Positions 1-8,413 of a stretch of DNA of 64,000 nucleotides are shown here, one piece after another (positions within the stretch are counted from its first letter, which is position 1; the number at the start of each line of letters is the position of its first letter). Position numbers and translations under genes: made by a program. The notes under the pieces were generated by a model that was not told the DNA's origin, searched no databases, and saw nothing but the letters and a program-made list of their open reading frames with translations. The DNA is from Haloarcula pellucida (GTDB lineage: Archaea; Halobacteriota; Halobacteria; Halobacteriales; Haloarculaceae): positions 496,417 through 560,416 of the forward strand of contig NZ_BMOU01000002.1 in assembly GCF_014647235.1 (NCBI RefSeq). The letters run 5' to 3'.

Positions 1-1437
1 ACGGTCGTAGGTGGGGTCGTTCGAGAGTTTCTGATCGATGAGGAGGCTGGAGACGGCGAGGACGATAGTGGAGGCCGTCCGCGAGTCCGTGATGTGGTAG
101 GTGGGGATGACCGTGAGGCCGCCGTCCCGGACGAGTTGGGATATCTGGTCGGTGATGGGCCTGGCGTCCTGATCGAAGACGGCGCCGAAGCCGCGCACCC
201 GCCGCTTGACGGCGTCGAAGGTGGCCTCGTGGACGTCGCCGGCCTCGTGGAGTTCCTCCTTCAGCGCCGGGTCGTCTAAGAAGGTGAGGAACTGGTCGTA
301 GGTGCCGCTTTCCCCGTACTCGCGCTTGAACCGCTTGAGGAACGTGTTGACCAGCGCCCCGTACTGGTTGTCGTTGAGGCTGGACCCGGCGATGAGCCAC
401 GGGTTCTCGTAGACGAGCGAGAACGGAACCGTGAACTCCACCTGTTCGGCGCGGTGGTGGCTGGCGTTGTACTCGGTGCCCGCGACTTTCGGGACGAACG
501 CGATGGTGTCGTCGTAGCCGCCGTAGGCCACCCCCTCTCGCTCGCACCGCCGGGCGAACTCGTCTGTCAGTTTCGGGTTGTCGTCGTGCATCTGGGCGTA
601 CTCGTCCTGTGGGTCGAACTGGACGACGGCCAGTTCCGGCGAGCGCCCGTCGGTCATCTCGTAGGTGCGGCCCAGATACTGTCGGAGGACGTTCTTCGAA
701 CTGTGGGTCTTCCCGGACCCGGTGCCACCGGCGACGAGCGTGTGCCGGAAGACGAGGGGGTCGCCGTCCTCGTAGTCGTCTTTCAGGCGGTAGTCGATGG
801 TCGGCGGTTCGGCGCTGGTCCTGACCTTCTCGCCGCCGACAGAGAGGTGGCCCAGAAAGACGCCGTCCTCGGGAATCTTCAGGCCGGTCTTTATCTCGGA
901 CTTGTCGGTGGCCTCCCGAACGACGGTCTCGGGTTTGGGCACCCGGTCGGTCATCCGCCGTTTGAGTTCGTCGCCGTCCTGATACAGCACCGCCACGGGG
1001 TCCAGTTCCGCCATGAACTTGAAGTCCTGTTCGTCGATGCCCTGCTGGCGCATCGCGCGGCGGGCGTGAATCTCCGTGGCGTCGTCGGCGCGGAACTCCT
1101 GTGCGTACTCCAGCGCCGAGATGCGACAGAAGAGGCGCTCGCCGTCCGGATAGGGGACGAGGAGGTACTTCCCGATGCGGACCGCAGAGCGGTTGGCGGC
1201 GGTGACGTACGCGCGGAGATGACACTCCTCGGCGTCCTCGCTGATGCGCAGGCCGTCGGCGGCCGAGAGCACGCCGAGGCCGCTGTCGGCACCGACCGGG
1301 TCGACGTCGATGTCTTCGAACCCGTCGTCGCTCTCCGCGACCGTCTCGTCGGCCGTGCCGGTAGACGAGGTAGCCGACGCCTCGTCGTCGGCCGCGTCCT
1401 CGCCGTCGAAATCGGTGAAATCCCCGAGGTCGGACAT
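1..1437 (-). CDS. herA: HerA-like helicase/translocase ATPase (partial, C-terminus beyond left edge)
   Basis: The ATG is at 1435-1437 and the frame stays open to base 1, so the C-terminus lies outside the window. The first 60 residues are acidic and low complexity. A Walker A motif GGTGSGKT sits at about residues 237-244, followed by a Walker-B-like AVVQFDPQDEY segment, typical of HerA/DUF87 ATPases. HerA hexamers translocate on DNA and work with the NurA nuclease in end resection during recombination. A NurA gene lies on the same strand at 2742-3995, which supports the call. A TATA-like element (TTAATC on the minus strand, about 1460-1467) is about 25 nt upstream, suggesting a leaderless transcript. 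Family assignment is firm; the exact cellular role is inferred from the family. Confidence 0.85.
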   Translation of the reverse strand, partial: MSDLGDFTDFDGEDAADDEASATSSTGTADETVAESDDGFEDIDVDPVGADSGLGVLSAADGLRISEDAEECHLRAYVTAANRSAVRIGKYLLVPYPDGERLFCRISALEYAQEFRADDATEIHARRAMRQQGIDEQDFKFMAELDPVAVLYQDGDELKRRMTDRVPKPETVVREATDKSEIKTGLKIPEDGVFLGHLSVGGEKVRTSAEPPTIDYRLKDDYEDGDPLVFRHTLVAGGTGSGKTHSSKNVLRQYLGRTYEMTDGRSPELAVVQFDPQDEYAQMHDDNPKLTDEFARRCEREGVAYGGYDDTIAFVPKVAGTEYNASHHRAEQVEFTVPFSLVYENPWLIAGSSLNDNQYGALVNTFLKRFKREYGESGTYDQFLTFLDDPALKEELHEAGDVHEATFDAVKRRVRGFGAVFDQDARPITDQISQLVRDGGLTVIPTYHITDSRTASTIVLAVSSLLIDQKLSNDPTYDR

Positions 1438-1524
1438 ATCGGGACCCACGGTAGCCGGGGATTAACACCTTTCCCCAGCGTGGCGGAAGTGAAACCTTAC
1501 GCTCGTGGGTATTGGAGAGGTGGT

Positions 1525-2316
1525 ATGGAACCGGTACGGGTGATGTCGTTCAACGTCCGCTACGACGCCCCCGAAGATGGACTGGACAACTGGTCCCATC
1601 GGCGCCGCCTCGTCGCCGGGACGATTCGGTACCACGCCCCGGACGTCGTCGGGGTACAGGAGGCACAGAGACACCAGATATTGGAACTGGAGACGCTCCT
1701 CCCGACGTACGACTGGGTCGGCGACCCGCGCGATACGGTCGAAGCGGGCGGCGAGCACACGGCGATTGGCTACCGGACGGCGCGTTTTGACTGTGAGGGG
1801 ACGGACACGTTCTGGCTCTCGGAGACACCGGAGACACCGGGCAGCGTCGGGTGGGACGCCCGACACCCCCGGGTGGCGACGTGGGGGCGACTCCGGGACC
1901 GGGCGACCGGGGACGCGCTGTTGGCGGTGAACACCCACCTCGACCACATCGGGGCCGAGGCGCGCGAGAAGGGCATCGACCTCGTGTTGTCGCGGCTAAA
2001 CCGCGTCGTCGAGGGCGAAGCGGTCGTCCTGAGCGGCGACTTCAACTGCGTCGTCGGTGCCCCCGCCCACCAGCGCACGGACGGCCACACGCTCCCCGAC
2101 GGGCGCACGCTGGAGGACGCCCGCGACCGCACACCCGTCCGGCACGGCCCGACGACGACGCGGACGGACTTTCACGACCTCGTTCCGGAGATGGGCATCG
2201 ACCACGTGTTCGTCAGCGAGGGGGTGGCGGTGGATAGCTGGGCGGCCGTCACCGACCGGGACGACGACCACTACGCCTCGGACCACCTCCCCGTGGCCGT
2301 CGACTGCCGGTTCTGA
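1525..2316 (+). CDS. endonuclease/exonuclease/phosphatase (EEP) family hydrolase
   Basis: A 263-residue protein with the whole EEP fold signature: MSFNVRYD near the N-terminus, VGVQEA with the metal-binding Glu46, NTHLDHIG in the middle, LSGDFN with the catalytic Asp/Asn pair, and a C-terminal SDHLPV motif with the catalytic His. These metal-dependent enzymes cut phosphodiester or phosphomonoester bonds in nucleic acids, sugars or lipids; the substrate here cannot be told. No signal peptide is visible. The frame is open far upstream, but that part is antisense to the HerA-like gene. ATG 1525 has a TATA-like TTACG about 27 nt upstream and begins exactly at the domain start. It is transcribed divergently from the HerA-like gene. 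Confidence 0.85.
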   Translation: MEPVRVMSFNVRYDAPEDGLDNWSHRRRLVAGTIRYHAPDVVGVQEAQRHQILELETLLPTYDWVGDPRDTVEAGGEHTAIGYRTARFDCEGTDTFWLSETPETPGSVGWDARHPRVATWGRLRDRATGDALLAVNTHLDHIGAEAREKGIDLVLSRLNRVVEGEAVVLSGDFNCVVGAPAHQRTDGHTLPDGRTLEDARDRTPVRHGPTTTRTDFHDLVPEMGIDHVFVSEGVAVDSWAAVTDRDDDHYASDHLPVAVDCRF

Positions 2317-2404
2317 CCCGCCCACGCCGCCCGGATCGCCGGACCTGTCAGCGGCGACGACGGTCCTCGGGGAGTTTTTGCCGTCAGAGCGCGTAGCTAC
2401 GGCC

Positions 2405-2740
2405 ATGTTACTCGTTCGCGGGACCGCCGGGGGGACCGGACTGACTGGCACGCTGTACGAACCGGGCGAGGAGCCCCCCTCGTACCGCGGTGCGCCGGAC
2501 GAAGGAGCGCCCTACGTCTGGGTGTGTGACTCCTTCTACGAGGTCGAGAGCGGCGGACAGGCTCAGACCGTCGGCGACCGGGAGCTACGGGTCGCCTTCG
2601 AGTCGCCGATGCCACGGGGGTTCGAGACCCGCGAGGCGGCGCTCTCGGCGGCCAGAGAGCACGTCCGCACCCAGTTCGTCCGCCTCGGCGTCGACGCGGA
2701 CGCCGTCGAGGTGTCGGTGCTCCAGCCAGAGGAAGCGTAG
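2405..2740 (+). CDS. small conserved haloarchaeal protein (DUF7113-like)
   Basis: An acidic protein of 111 residues with no transmembrane segment or signal peptide. It resembles uncharacterised haloarchaeal proteins I associate with DUF7113, but this is from memory and not searched. ATG 2405 is used; the open frame upstream overlaps the EEP gene out of frame. It ends 1 base before the stop codon of the convergent nurA gene. Its place between the HerA-like and NurA genes makes a link with DNA repair possible, but nothing in the protein shows a catalytic motif. Confidence 0.7.
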   Translation: MLLVRGTAGGTGLTGTLYEPGEEPPSYRGAPDEGAPYVWVCDSFYEVESGGQAQTVGDRELRVAFESPMPRGFETREAALSAAREHVRTQFVRLGVDADAVEVSVLQPEEA

Positions 2741-2741
2741 C

Positions 2742-3995
2742 TCAGAACGTCTCCTCGATGGCCCCCCAGCGGAGGTCGTTGTACGACGAGTCGCGGTCGA
2801 TGTCGAACTCCCGTTCGATGCGGCGGGTGAGTTCCTCGCTCCCCTGTCGGTCGATGCTCGCGAGTTCGTCGGCCTTCGCGATGGCCAGCGGCGGGCCGCG
2901 CTCGGCGGCCACGTCGTGGAGTACCTGACGCGTGAGCCGTTCCCGTCGGTCGGGGTCCTTCGTGAACGCGTAGGGGGCTTCGACGCGGAAGACGAGGTCG
3001 GTGCGGGGGTCGTAGCAGACGAAGAACGTGACCTCGTACAGTTCGGAGTCCAGCGTCCGCTCGATGCCCAGTGCGTCGCCGTCGGCGGCCATCGTCCCGT
3101 CGGTGCCGGCCCGCGAGCGGAACCAGTTGGTGCAGGTGAGTGCGTCGTCCTGCCGCTCGCCCTCGTCGTCCCGACGCTCCAGCACGTGGCGGAAGAAGGC
3201 GCTGTCGTTCGTCCACGGGGCGGTGGTCTTCTTGCGGACGGCGCGGGTCAGGGGCTTCCGCGAGGAGTTCTTGACGAACCCGACGAGTGGCACGTCTCGC
3301 TCGACGAACCGTTCGACGAGTTCGACGTAGTTGCCGACCACGCTCTTCGGGCGGTCGTCCTCGGCCAACACCTCCGCGAGTTCGGTGTCCCTGTCGGCCC
3401 ACCGGAGGAGTCCGGTCGGGTAGATGGGGCCGTCCAGCACGAACAGGTCCTCGACCGAGTCGGCGTTCAACAGCGCGTGCTCGCTCTCGGCGAGATACAG
3501 CGCCAGCGCGTGGACGACGCGCTGTTCGAAGCGGTCGACCTGCGGGGCGTCGAGGACGCGACGGCGGGCGTACCCCCGGTCGTCGGCCCGCCAGTCGCCG
3601 TCGAACTGGAGCGTCGTGTCGTTCGAGTGGACGGCCATGATGATGGTCCGCCCGCGGTGGAGGTCCACGTCGGAGGGCGTCGCGCTCATCGCCGCCTGTG
3701 CGACGTCCAGTACGAGGCCGTTCTTGAACGTGGTCGGGTTGATGGTCCCCGAGTCCAGCCCGTGTTGGGTCGGGAACGGGGGGTCTTCCAGCGCGATGTC
3801 GGCGATGGGGACTTTCCGACGGCGTCGCTCGCCGAGTGGGACCAGTATCTCGCGGCCGGTGGTGTCGTACAGCGGGTCCAGAAAGTTCGCCCACACCTCC
3901 TCGGCGGCGGCCCCTTGGTCACTCGACTCGACGGTCGCACCCACCTGTCCGGCGAGTTTCGCGATACCGTCGACGTGTACCGGGTCCAACGTCAT
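2742..3995 (-). CDS. nurA: NurA-domain 5'-3' nuclease
   Basis: A 417-residue soluble protein of the NurA family, with the family's DGP motif in FVLDGPIYP at about residues 210-220, a following VGFVKNSSRK segment, and a C-terminal part with the conserved DELASI/AKADE region. NurA nucleases are Mn-dependent, bind HerA and resect DNA ends in archaea. The HerA-like gene lies on the same strand further on (1-1437). ATG 3993-3995 was chosen because the upstream in-frame sequence is low complexity and a TATA-like TTATGC lies about 25 nt upstream. Two plus-strand genes separate it from the HerA-like gene, so the two are probably transcribed separately. Confidence 0.85.
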   Translation of the reverse strand: MTLDPVHVDGIAKLAGQVGATVESSDQGAAAEEVWANFLDPLYDTTGREILVPLGERRRRKVPIADIALEDPPFPTQHGLDSGTINPTTFKNGLVLDVAQAAMSATPSDVDLHRGRTIIMAVHSNDTTLQFDGDWRADDRGYARRRVLDAPQVDRFEQRVVHALALYLAESEHALLNADSVEDLFVLDGPIYPTGLLRWADRDTELAEVLAEDDRPKSVVGNYVELVERFVERDVPLVGFVKNSSRKPLTRAVRKKTTAPWTNDSAFFRHVLERRDDEGERQDDALTCTNWFRSRAGTDGTMAADGDALGIERTLDSELYEVTFFVCYDPRTDLVFRVEAPYAFTKDPDRRERLTRQVLHDVAAERGPPLAIAKADELASIDRQGSEELTRRIEREFDIDRDSSYNDLRWGAIEETF

Positions 3996-4269
3996 GTGCG
4001 TGGGTTCGCTGGCGGGAGCATAACTCTGGTGGGGTCTACCCACTGTAACGGACGGGGTTTCGATGGGCAGCGGCGACGCTTCCGACAGCCAGCAACCCCG
4101 TGATTTCGACGCCGGTACCGGACGAGACGGTCCGGCTATCGAACCTCGTGCCGCAGGACCGGACGGACTCCACAGATTGGCACAACGGTTAGGTGGGCGC
4201 TGGTGGTAGCCGGCAGTATGTCGCCAGCATCGGCCGTGAACGTCGCCCCGAACTCGTCCCTGTGCTGAG
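3996..4269. other. divergent intergenic region nurA / antiporter
   Basis: These 274 bases lie between the divergent nurA and antiporter genes. The nurA-proximal part has a minus-strand TATA-like element at about 4018-4024. I saw no RNA gene and no repeat. A 48-codon plus-strand frame (4063-4209) exists but has poor codon bias and was not called. Confidence 0.5.
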
Positions 4270-5187
4270 ATGGTGCTGTTCGACGCGCTGTTCGTCGGCG
4301 TCGCCGTCGTCGCGCTCTGGTTCGGCGCGGACCGGTTCGTCACCGGCGCTGGTCGTATCGCCCGCCAACTGGGAGTTCCGGGCCTCGTTGTCGGCCTCAC
4401 CGTCGTCGCCTTCGGCACCTCGGCGCCGGAGTTCGCCGTGACGATAGACGCCGCACTCGCGGGCCAGACGGACATCTCCGTCGCGAACGTCGTCGGGTCG
4501 AACGTCCTCAATCTGGGGTTCGTCCTCGGCGGGGTCGCCCTCGTCCGGTCGCTTGCGACCTCCAGAGCGCTCGTCCGCCGAGACTCGGTGTTGCTCGTCG
4601 TGACGACGGTGGCCCTGCTCGGTCTGGTCGTCGACGGCCGCCTCGGCCGCCTCGAAGGGGCGCTCCTGTTCGCCGGACTGCTGGGGTACCTCCTCTATCT
4701 CGCTCGGAACGGGGGCGACCAGATGGCCGCCGCCGTGGACCAGCCGTTCCACTGGCCCGACGTGGGCCGCCTCGTCGCCGGCCTCGGACTGGTCGTCGGC
4801 GGCGGGCACCTCCTCGTGCTGTCGGCCGTCGACATCGCACAGGCACTGGGTATCTCCGAGTGGGTCATCGGCATCACCGTCGTCGCCGCCGGCACCTCCC
4901 TGCCGGAGTTCGTCACCTCGCTGGCGGCGGCCAGACAGGGCCGGACCGGCATCTCGGCGGGCAGCCTCGTCGGGAGTTGCATCTTCAACGTCCTCGGTGT
5001 GCTGGGACTCGCGGCCGTGGTCCACCCGCTCCCGGTGACGCCGGTGGGCATCGAGGGGACGGCGTGGCTACTCGGGACCGTCGTGCTCGTGACGGTGCTG
5101 TTCTACACCGACGCCGCCCTGTCGCGGCTAGAAGGTGGGGTGCTGGTCGCGCTCAACGCCGCCAACTGGCTGGCGAACCTGTTTTGA
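4270..5187 (+). CDS. Na+/Ca2+ antiporter family (CaCA) membrane protein
   Basis: A 305-residue integral membrane protein with two inverted homologous halves of about five helices each. The ion-binding alpha repeats are clear: GTSAPEF at residues 49-55 with NVVGSN following, and GTSLPEF at 208-214 with SLVGSC following; the acidic residues of both are intact. Proteins of this size are YrbG/CaxA-like exchangers that swap Ca2+ (or other cations) for Na+ or H+ across the cytoplasmic membrane. The ATG at 4270 begins at the first helix. The TGA stop directly abuts the stop of the convergent gene at 5188, with no spacer. Confidence 0.88.
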   Translation: MVLFDALFVGVAVVALWFGADRFVTGAGRIARQLGVPGLVVGLTVVAFGTSAPEFAVTIDAALAGQTDISVANVVGSNVLNLGFVLGGVALVRSLATSRALVRRDSVLLVVTTVALLGLVVDGRLGRLEGALLFAGLLGYLLYLARNGGDQMAAAVDQPFHWPDVGRLVAGLGLVVGGGHLLVLSAVDIAQALGISEWVIGITVVAAGTSLPEFVTSLAAARQGRTGISAGSLVGSCIFNVLGVLGLAAVVHPLPVTPVGIEGTAWLLGTVVLVTVLFYTDAALSRLEGGVLVALNAANWLANLF

Positions 5188-5580
5188 TCACTCCTTGCCG
5201 GATTCCTCGCGCAGGAGCCGTTCGATGGCCTCTGCGATCTCCTCGTAGGAACTCATCGAGAGCCCGTCGGTGGTGATGAGAACGCCCTGTCGGTCGGTAG
5301 TGGCCCGCAAGAGGTAGCCGTTCTCGAAGGCCCGAACGGTGAATCTGTACTCGCCGAGTTCGGAGTCCTGATAGGCGTTTTTCGTCTGCTTGTACCCCTG
5401 CCACTCGTGACCCACGAAGTCGTTGAGGTCCGCGTCCTGCTCTAAGTCCTCCCGCAGATACAACTGCTCGAAGTTCGCACGCGTGAAGTAGGTGACCGAC
5501 CGCAGCGAGTCGCCAGTGGCGGTGCGAGCCGTCGTGACGATGCTGTCGGCGAGATCGTCCGAGAGGATGTTTCGTGTCAT
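5188..5580 (-). CDS. conserved haloarchaeal protein of unknown function (DUF7522-like)
   Basis: A soluble, acidic protein of 130 residues. It has an N-terminal helical segment, a central region rich in Tyr and aromatic residues (GYKQTKNAYQ, YRFTVRAFENGYLLR) and a Ser/Glu-rich C-terminal helix. I recall similar proteins in many haloarchaea (possibly DUF7522) but cannot confirm the family number. No catalytic motif is seen. The gene is convergent with, and directly abuts, the antiporter gene. The ATG at 5578-5580 is the only sensible start. Confidence 0.72.
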   Translation of the reverse strand: MTRNILSDDLADSIVTTARTATGDSLRSVTYFTRANFEQLYLREDLEQDADLNDFVGHEWQGYKQTKNAYQDSELGEYRFTVRAFENGYLLRATTDRQGVLITTDGLSMSSYEEIAEAIERLLREESGKE

Positions 5581-5656
5581 GCCCGTAGGGTGACGGGCCA
5601 GCCTCTTAACGTCGGGGTTCCCGGCACCCCCGGACGGCGACCCTCTGGGACGGTTT

Positions 5657-6001
5657 TCACTCGCCTCGTTCGTCTTCCAACGCTTCGAGCGTCTCGTGGG
5701 CCTCGACGGCGTAGGTCAGCGCTGGCCCGCCACCCATCACGACGGCGACTTTCAGCGCGTCGACGACTTCCTCGTGGGTCGCGCCGGCTTTCAGCGCCGC
5801 GTCGGTGTGCCAGAGGATGCAGTTCTCACAGTGGACGACGACGCTGATAGCCAGCGACACGAGTTCCTTCGTCTTGTGGTCCAACGCGTCGTCACCTTCT
5901 GCGGTTTCGAGGAACCCCGTGAACTGTTCTATCTCCGGTGCGTCCGTCAGCAGGTCGCCGAGCGCCTTGTTGAACGACGCCAGTTCGGCAGTTCGTGTCA
6001 T
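5657..6001 (-). CDS. carboxymuconolactone decarboxylase/AhpD-like protein
   Basis: A 114-residue helical protein with the AhpD-type redox motif C58-x2-C61-x3-H65 in a HCENCILWHTDAA context, and the ending typical of the CMD family (VVMGGGPALTY). Members with this motif can act as disulfide reductases or alkylhydroperoxidase partners that protect against peroxides; here the substrate is unknown. The ATG at 5999-6001 is preferred to the TTG at 6004. An inverted repeat GTGAA-TTTG-TTCAC (6007-6020) lies immediately upstream of the start and may be an operator. Confidence 0.85.
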   Translation of the reverse strand: MTRTAELASFNKALGDLLTDAPEIEQFTGFLETAEGDDALDHKTKELVSLAISVVVHCENCILWHTDAALKAGATHEEVVDALKVAVVMGGGPALTYAVEAHETLEALEDERGE

Positions 6002-6006
6002 CAAGT

Positions 6007-6020
6007 GTGAATTTGTTCAC
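6007..6020. promoter_or_regulatory. inverted repeat at the AhpD-like gene start
   Basis: GTGAA-TTTG-TTCAC, 5-bp perfect arms with a 4-base spacer, lies 6-19 bases upstream of the AhpD-like ATG. Its place at the expected transcription start suits a repressor site. The arms are short, so chance is possible. Confidence 0.35.
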
Positions 6021-6108
6021 TGGGGTGAAAGAGCTACCGTCGGTGAAGAAATCCGGGGGCTTGCGAGCGACCGAAGGGCTATTAGGCCGGTCACGCCACC
6101 CTCCGAGT

Positions 6109-7668
6109 ATGCAAGTCGGGCTCGTCATCCTCGACGGCTGGGGCCGCAACCCGGACGACGACGTACGGGACGCCGTGGCCGCGGCCGACACGCCGAACTT
6201 CGACCGGTACTGGGACGCAGGCGCACACTCGACGCTGGAGACCCACGGCCGCCGCGTCGGTCTCCCCGAGGGACAGATGGGGAACTCCGAGGTGGGCCAC
6301 CTCAACATCGGCGCCGGCCGCGTCGTCAAGCAGGACTCCGCTCGCGTCAGCGACAGCATCGCCCGCTCGCGGGGCGAAAGTCCGCCGGACGACGACGCGC
6401 AGGACCCCGCGTTCTTCGAGAACCCCGAGATACTGTCGGCGTTCGAGTACGCCGAATCACACAGCGGGCGCGTACACTTCATGGGACTGGTCTCCGACGG
6501 GGGCGTCCACTCCTATCAGGACCACCTCCACGCGCTCGTCGAACTCGCCGGCGAGCGGGGCGCCGACGCCGTGACACACGTCTTCACCGACGGTCGGGAC
6601 ACCTCGCCGACGGGCGGCGAGGACTACCTCGCGGAACTGGCGGCTCACGCCGACGAACACGGCACCGGCCACGTCGCCACCGTCTGCGGACGCTACTACG
6701 CGATGGACCGCGACCAGAACTGGGAGCGGACCCGCCGTGCCTACGACGCCATCGTCAACCGCGAGGCCGAGTTCACCGCCGAGACGGCCGTCGACGCCGT
6801 CACCGAGTCCTACGAGCGCGGCGAGACCGACGAGTTCGTCGAACCGACGCTCGTGGCGGGCGGTCCCGCACTGGCGGACGGCGATTCGGTCGTCTTCTTC
6901 AACTTCCGCTCGGACCGCGCCCGACAACTCACTCGGATGCTCGCCGACATCCGCCCCGAGGACTGGGGCGCCGACACCGAACCGCCCGAGACGCGGCTGG
7001 TGACGATGACCCAGTACGACGCCACCTTCGACGTGCCCGTCGCCTTCCCGCCGAACCAACCGGAGAACGTGCTGGGCGAGGTGCTGGCCGAGGCCGGCGA
7101 GACGCAGCTCCGCATCGCCGAGTCCGAGAAGTACCCCCACGTCACGTACTTCCTCAACGGCGGTCGCGAGGTGGCGTTCGAGGGCGAGATTCGCCACATC
7201 GTCGAGAGCCCCGACGTGCCCACCTACGACCTCCAGCCGGAGATGAGCGCCCCGGAGGTCACCGACACCGCCGTCTCGGTCGTCGAGGACGAGGACCCCG
7301 GCGCGATGGTGCTCAACTACGCGAACCCGGACATGGTCGGCCACACGGGCGACTACGAGGCCGCAATCGAGGCCGTCGAGGCCGTCGACGAGCAACTGGG
7401 CCGCCTCGCCGAGGCTGTCCAGTCGGCCGGCGGACACCTGCTGATCTGTGCCGACCACGGCAACGCCGACGACATGGGCACCGAGGACGACCCCCACACC
7501 GCCCACACGACCAACCCGGTGCCGTTCATCTACCTCTCGGCCGACGGCACTGCCGACGGGAAGACGGCCCGCGACGGCGGCACCCTCGCCGACCTCGCGC
7601 CGACGATGCTGACACTGATGGGTATCGACCGCCCCGAGGAGATGACCGGCACGCCGCTGGTCGAGTGA
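6109..7668 (+). CDS. gpmI: 2,3-bisphosphoglycerate-independent phosphoglycerate mutase
   Basis: A 519-residue cytosolic enzyme that interconverts 3- and 2-phosphoglycerate in glycolysis and gluconeogenesis. Length and layout match the iPGM family: the metal ligand Asp9 in LVILDGWG, the phosphoryl-accepting Ser60 in GNSEVGH, TDGRDTSP in the phosphotransferase domain, FFNFRSDRARQL, and the second metal site with ADHGNAD and HTTNPVPF near the C-terminus. ATG 6109 starts right at the domain; upstream in-frame codons are intergenic. An ATTAGG element about 27 nt upstream is the likely TATA box. The gene stands alone, followed by a convergent membrane-protein gene 4 bases after its stop. Confidence 0.95.
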   Translation: MQVGLVILDGWGRNPDDDVRDAVAAADTPNFDRYWDAGAHSTLETHGRRVGLPEGQMGNSEVGHLNIGAGRVVKQDSARVSDSIARSRGESPPDDDAQDPAFFENPEILSAFEYAESHSGRVHFMGLVSDGGVHSYQDHLHALVELAGERGADAVTHVFTDGRDTSPTGGEDYLAELAAHADEHGTGHVATVCGRYYAMDRDQNWERTRRAYDAIVNREAEFTAETAVDAVTESYERGETDEFVEPTLVAGGPALADGDSVVFFNFRSDRARQLTRMLADIRPEDWGADTEPPETRLVTMTQYDATFDVPVAFPPNQPENVLGEVLAEAGETQLRIAESEKYPHVTYFLNGGREVAFEGEIRHIVESPDVPTYDLQPEMSAPEVTDTAVSVVEDEDPGAMVLNYANPDMVGHTGDYEAAIEAVEAVDEQLGRLAEAVQSAGGHLLICADHGNADDMGTEDDPHTAHTTNPVPFIYLSADGTADGKTARDGGTLADLAPTMLTLMGIDRPEEMTGTPLVE

Positions 7669-7672
7669 GGAG

Positions 7673-8353
7673 TCACGCGCGCTCGCTCGTCCGTATCCGT
7701 CTGCCGCGTCTGAGTGCGGCGAGGCCGACGAGGACACCGAGCGACGAGACCCACCACCTGCCTTCGACGCCGCCGTCGACCTGTCGCGCGGCGACGTAGT
7801 AGTAGCGCCCGTCCGCTTCGACGAACTTCGCTCCGTCTTCCTCGACGTGTGAGCGGGCGGTGCCGTCCTCGATGGCGGCGGCGACCGGCGGGCTGACGTA
7901 TTCGAACGAACTACTCACGGTATCGAGAACCGTCGCGGCGGAGACACGCTCTAGAGACAGCGTCACCGCCTCCCCGTGCTCCGTGGCGCTCCTGCGGTAG
8001 AACCCATCGTCGAGACGGACGTATCGCGCGCGAGGCGTCGTCTCGTACCGGGTGACGTTGACTGTCGCGCGCCCCCGTTTCGCGAGGGACTCCGACAGGT
8101 AACAGGAGTACGACCCACGGAGTCGGACGCAGTCGACGCCCCGGACCGGTTGCATGCGATACGCCGGATGCGGCCGCGTCTCGAACTCGACGCTGTCGCC
8201 CACCGGCGTCACCTCGACCGCTCGGTACTCGTAGGTCGGTTCGCCGAGGCCGAGCGTGTAGACGAACAGCGGGTTCAAGACCAGCAGGAGGCCGAGACCG
8301 AGGGAGACGACGGCCCGCTGTCGTTCGCTGGGGGACCAACCACGATAGAGCAT
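7673..8353 (-). CDS. haloarchaeal membrane protein of unknown function
   Basis: A protein of 226 residues with one N-terminal transmembrane helix (about residues 15-35), a large outward domain of about 150 residues containing two cysteines in a DCVRLRGSYSCYL segment (possible disulfide), and a second helix near the C-terminus followed by a basic RRGRRIR tail. The topology suggests a membrane-anchored extracytoplasmic domain. I do not recognise the family. The ATG is at 8351-8353. It is convergent with gpmI. Confidence 0.7.
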   Translation of the reverse strand: MLYRGWSPSERQRAVVSLGLGLLLVLNPLFVYTLGLGEPTYEYRAVEVTPVGDSVEFETRPHPAYRMQPVRGVDCVRLRGSYSCYLSESLAKRGRATVNVTRYETTPRARYVRLDDGFYRRSATEHGEAVTLSLERVSAATVLDTVSSSFEYVSPPVAAAIEDGTARSHVEEDGAKFVEADGRYYYVAARQVDGGVEGRWWVSSLGVLVGLAALRRGRRIRTSERA

Positions 8354-8413
8354 ACGCTGGTTGCAGTTGTCGTATCGACGGAATATTCGTTTCGTCTGAG
8401 CGCCACGAACCGA

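Noticed and set aside
454-1524. Plus-strand open frame running into the EEP gene
   Set aside because: It is antisense to the HerA-like coding sequence and shows no protein features; long open antisense frames are normal in high-G+C DNA with strong third-position bias.
4063-4209. 48-codon plus-strand frame in the nurA/antiporter gap
   Set aside because: Many codons end in A or T, unlike neighbouring genes, and no promoter at the expected distance is convincing.
5805-7799. Long plus-strand frame covering gpmI in another frame
   Set aside because: The translation is Arg/Pro/Gly-rich nonsense and the real frame encodes an intact GpmI.
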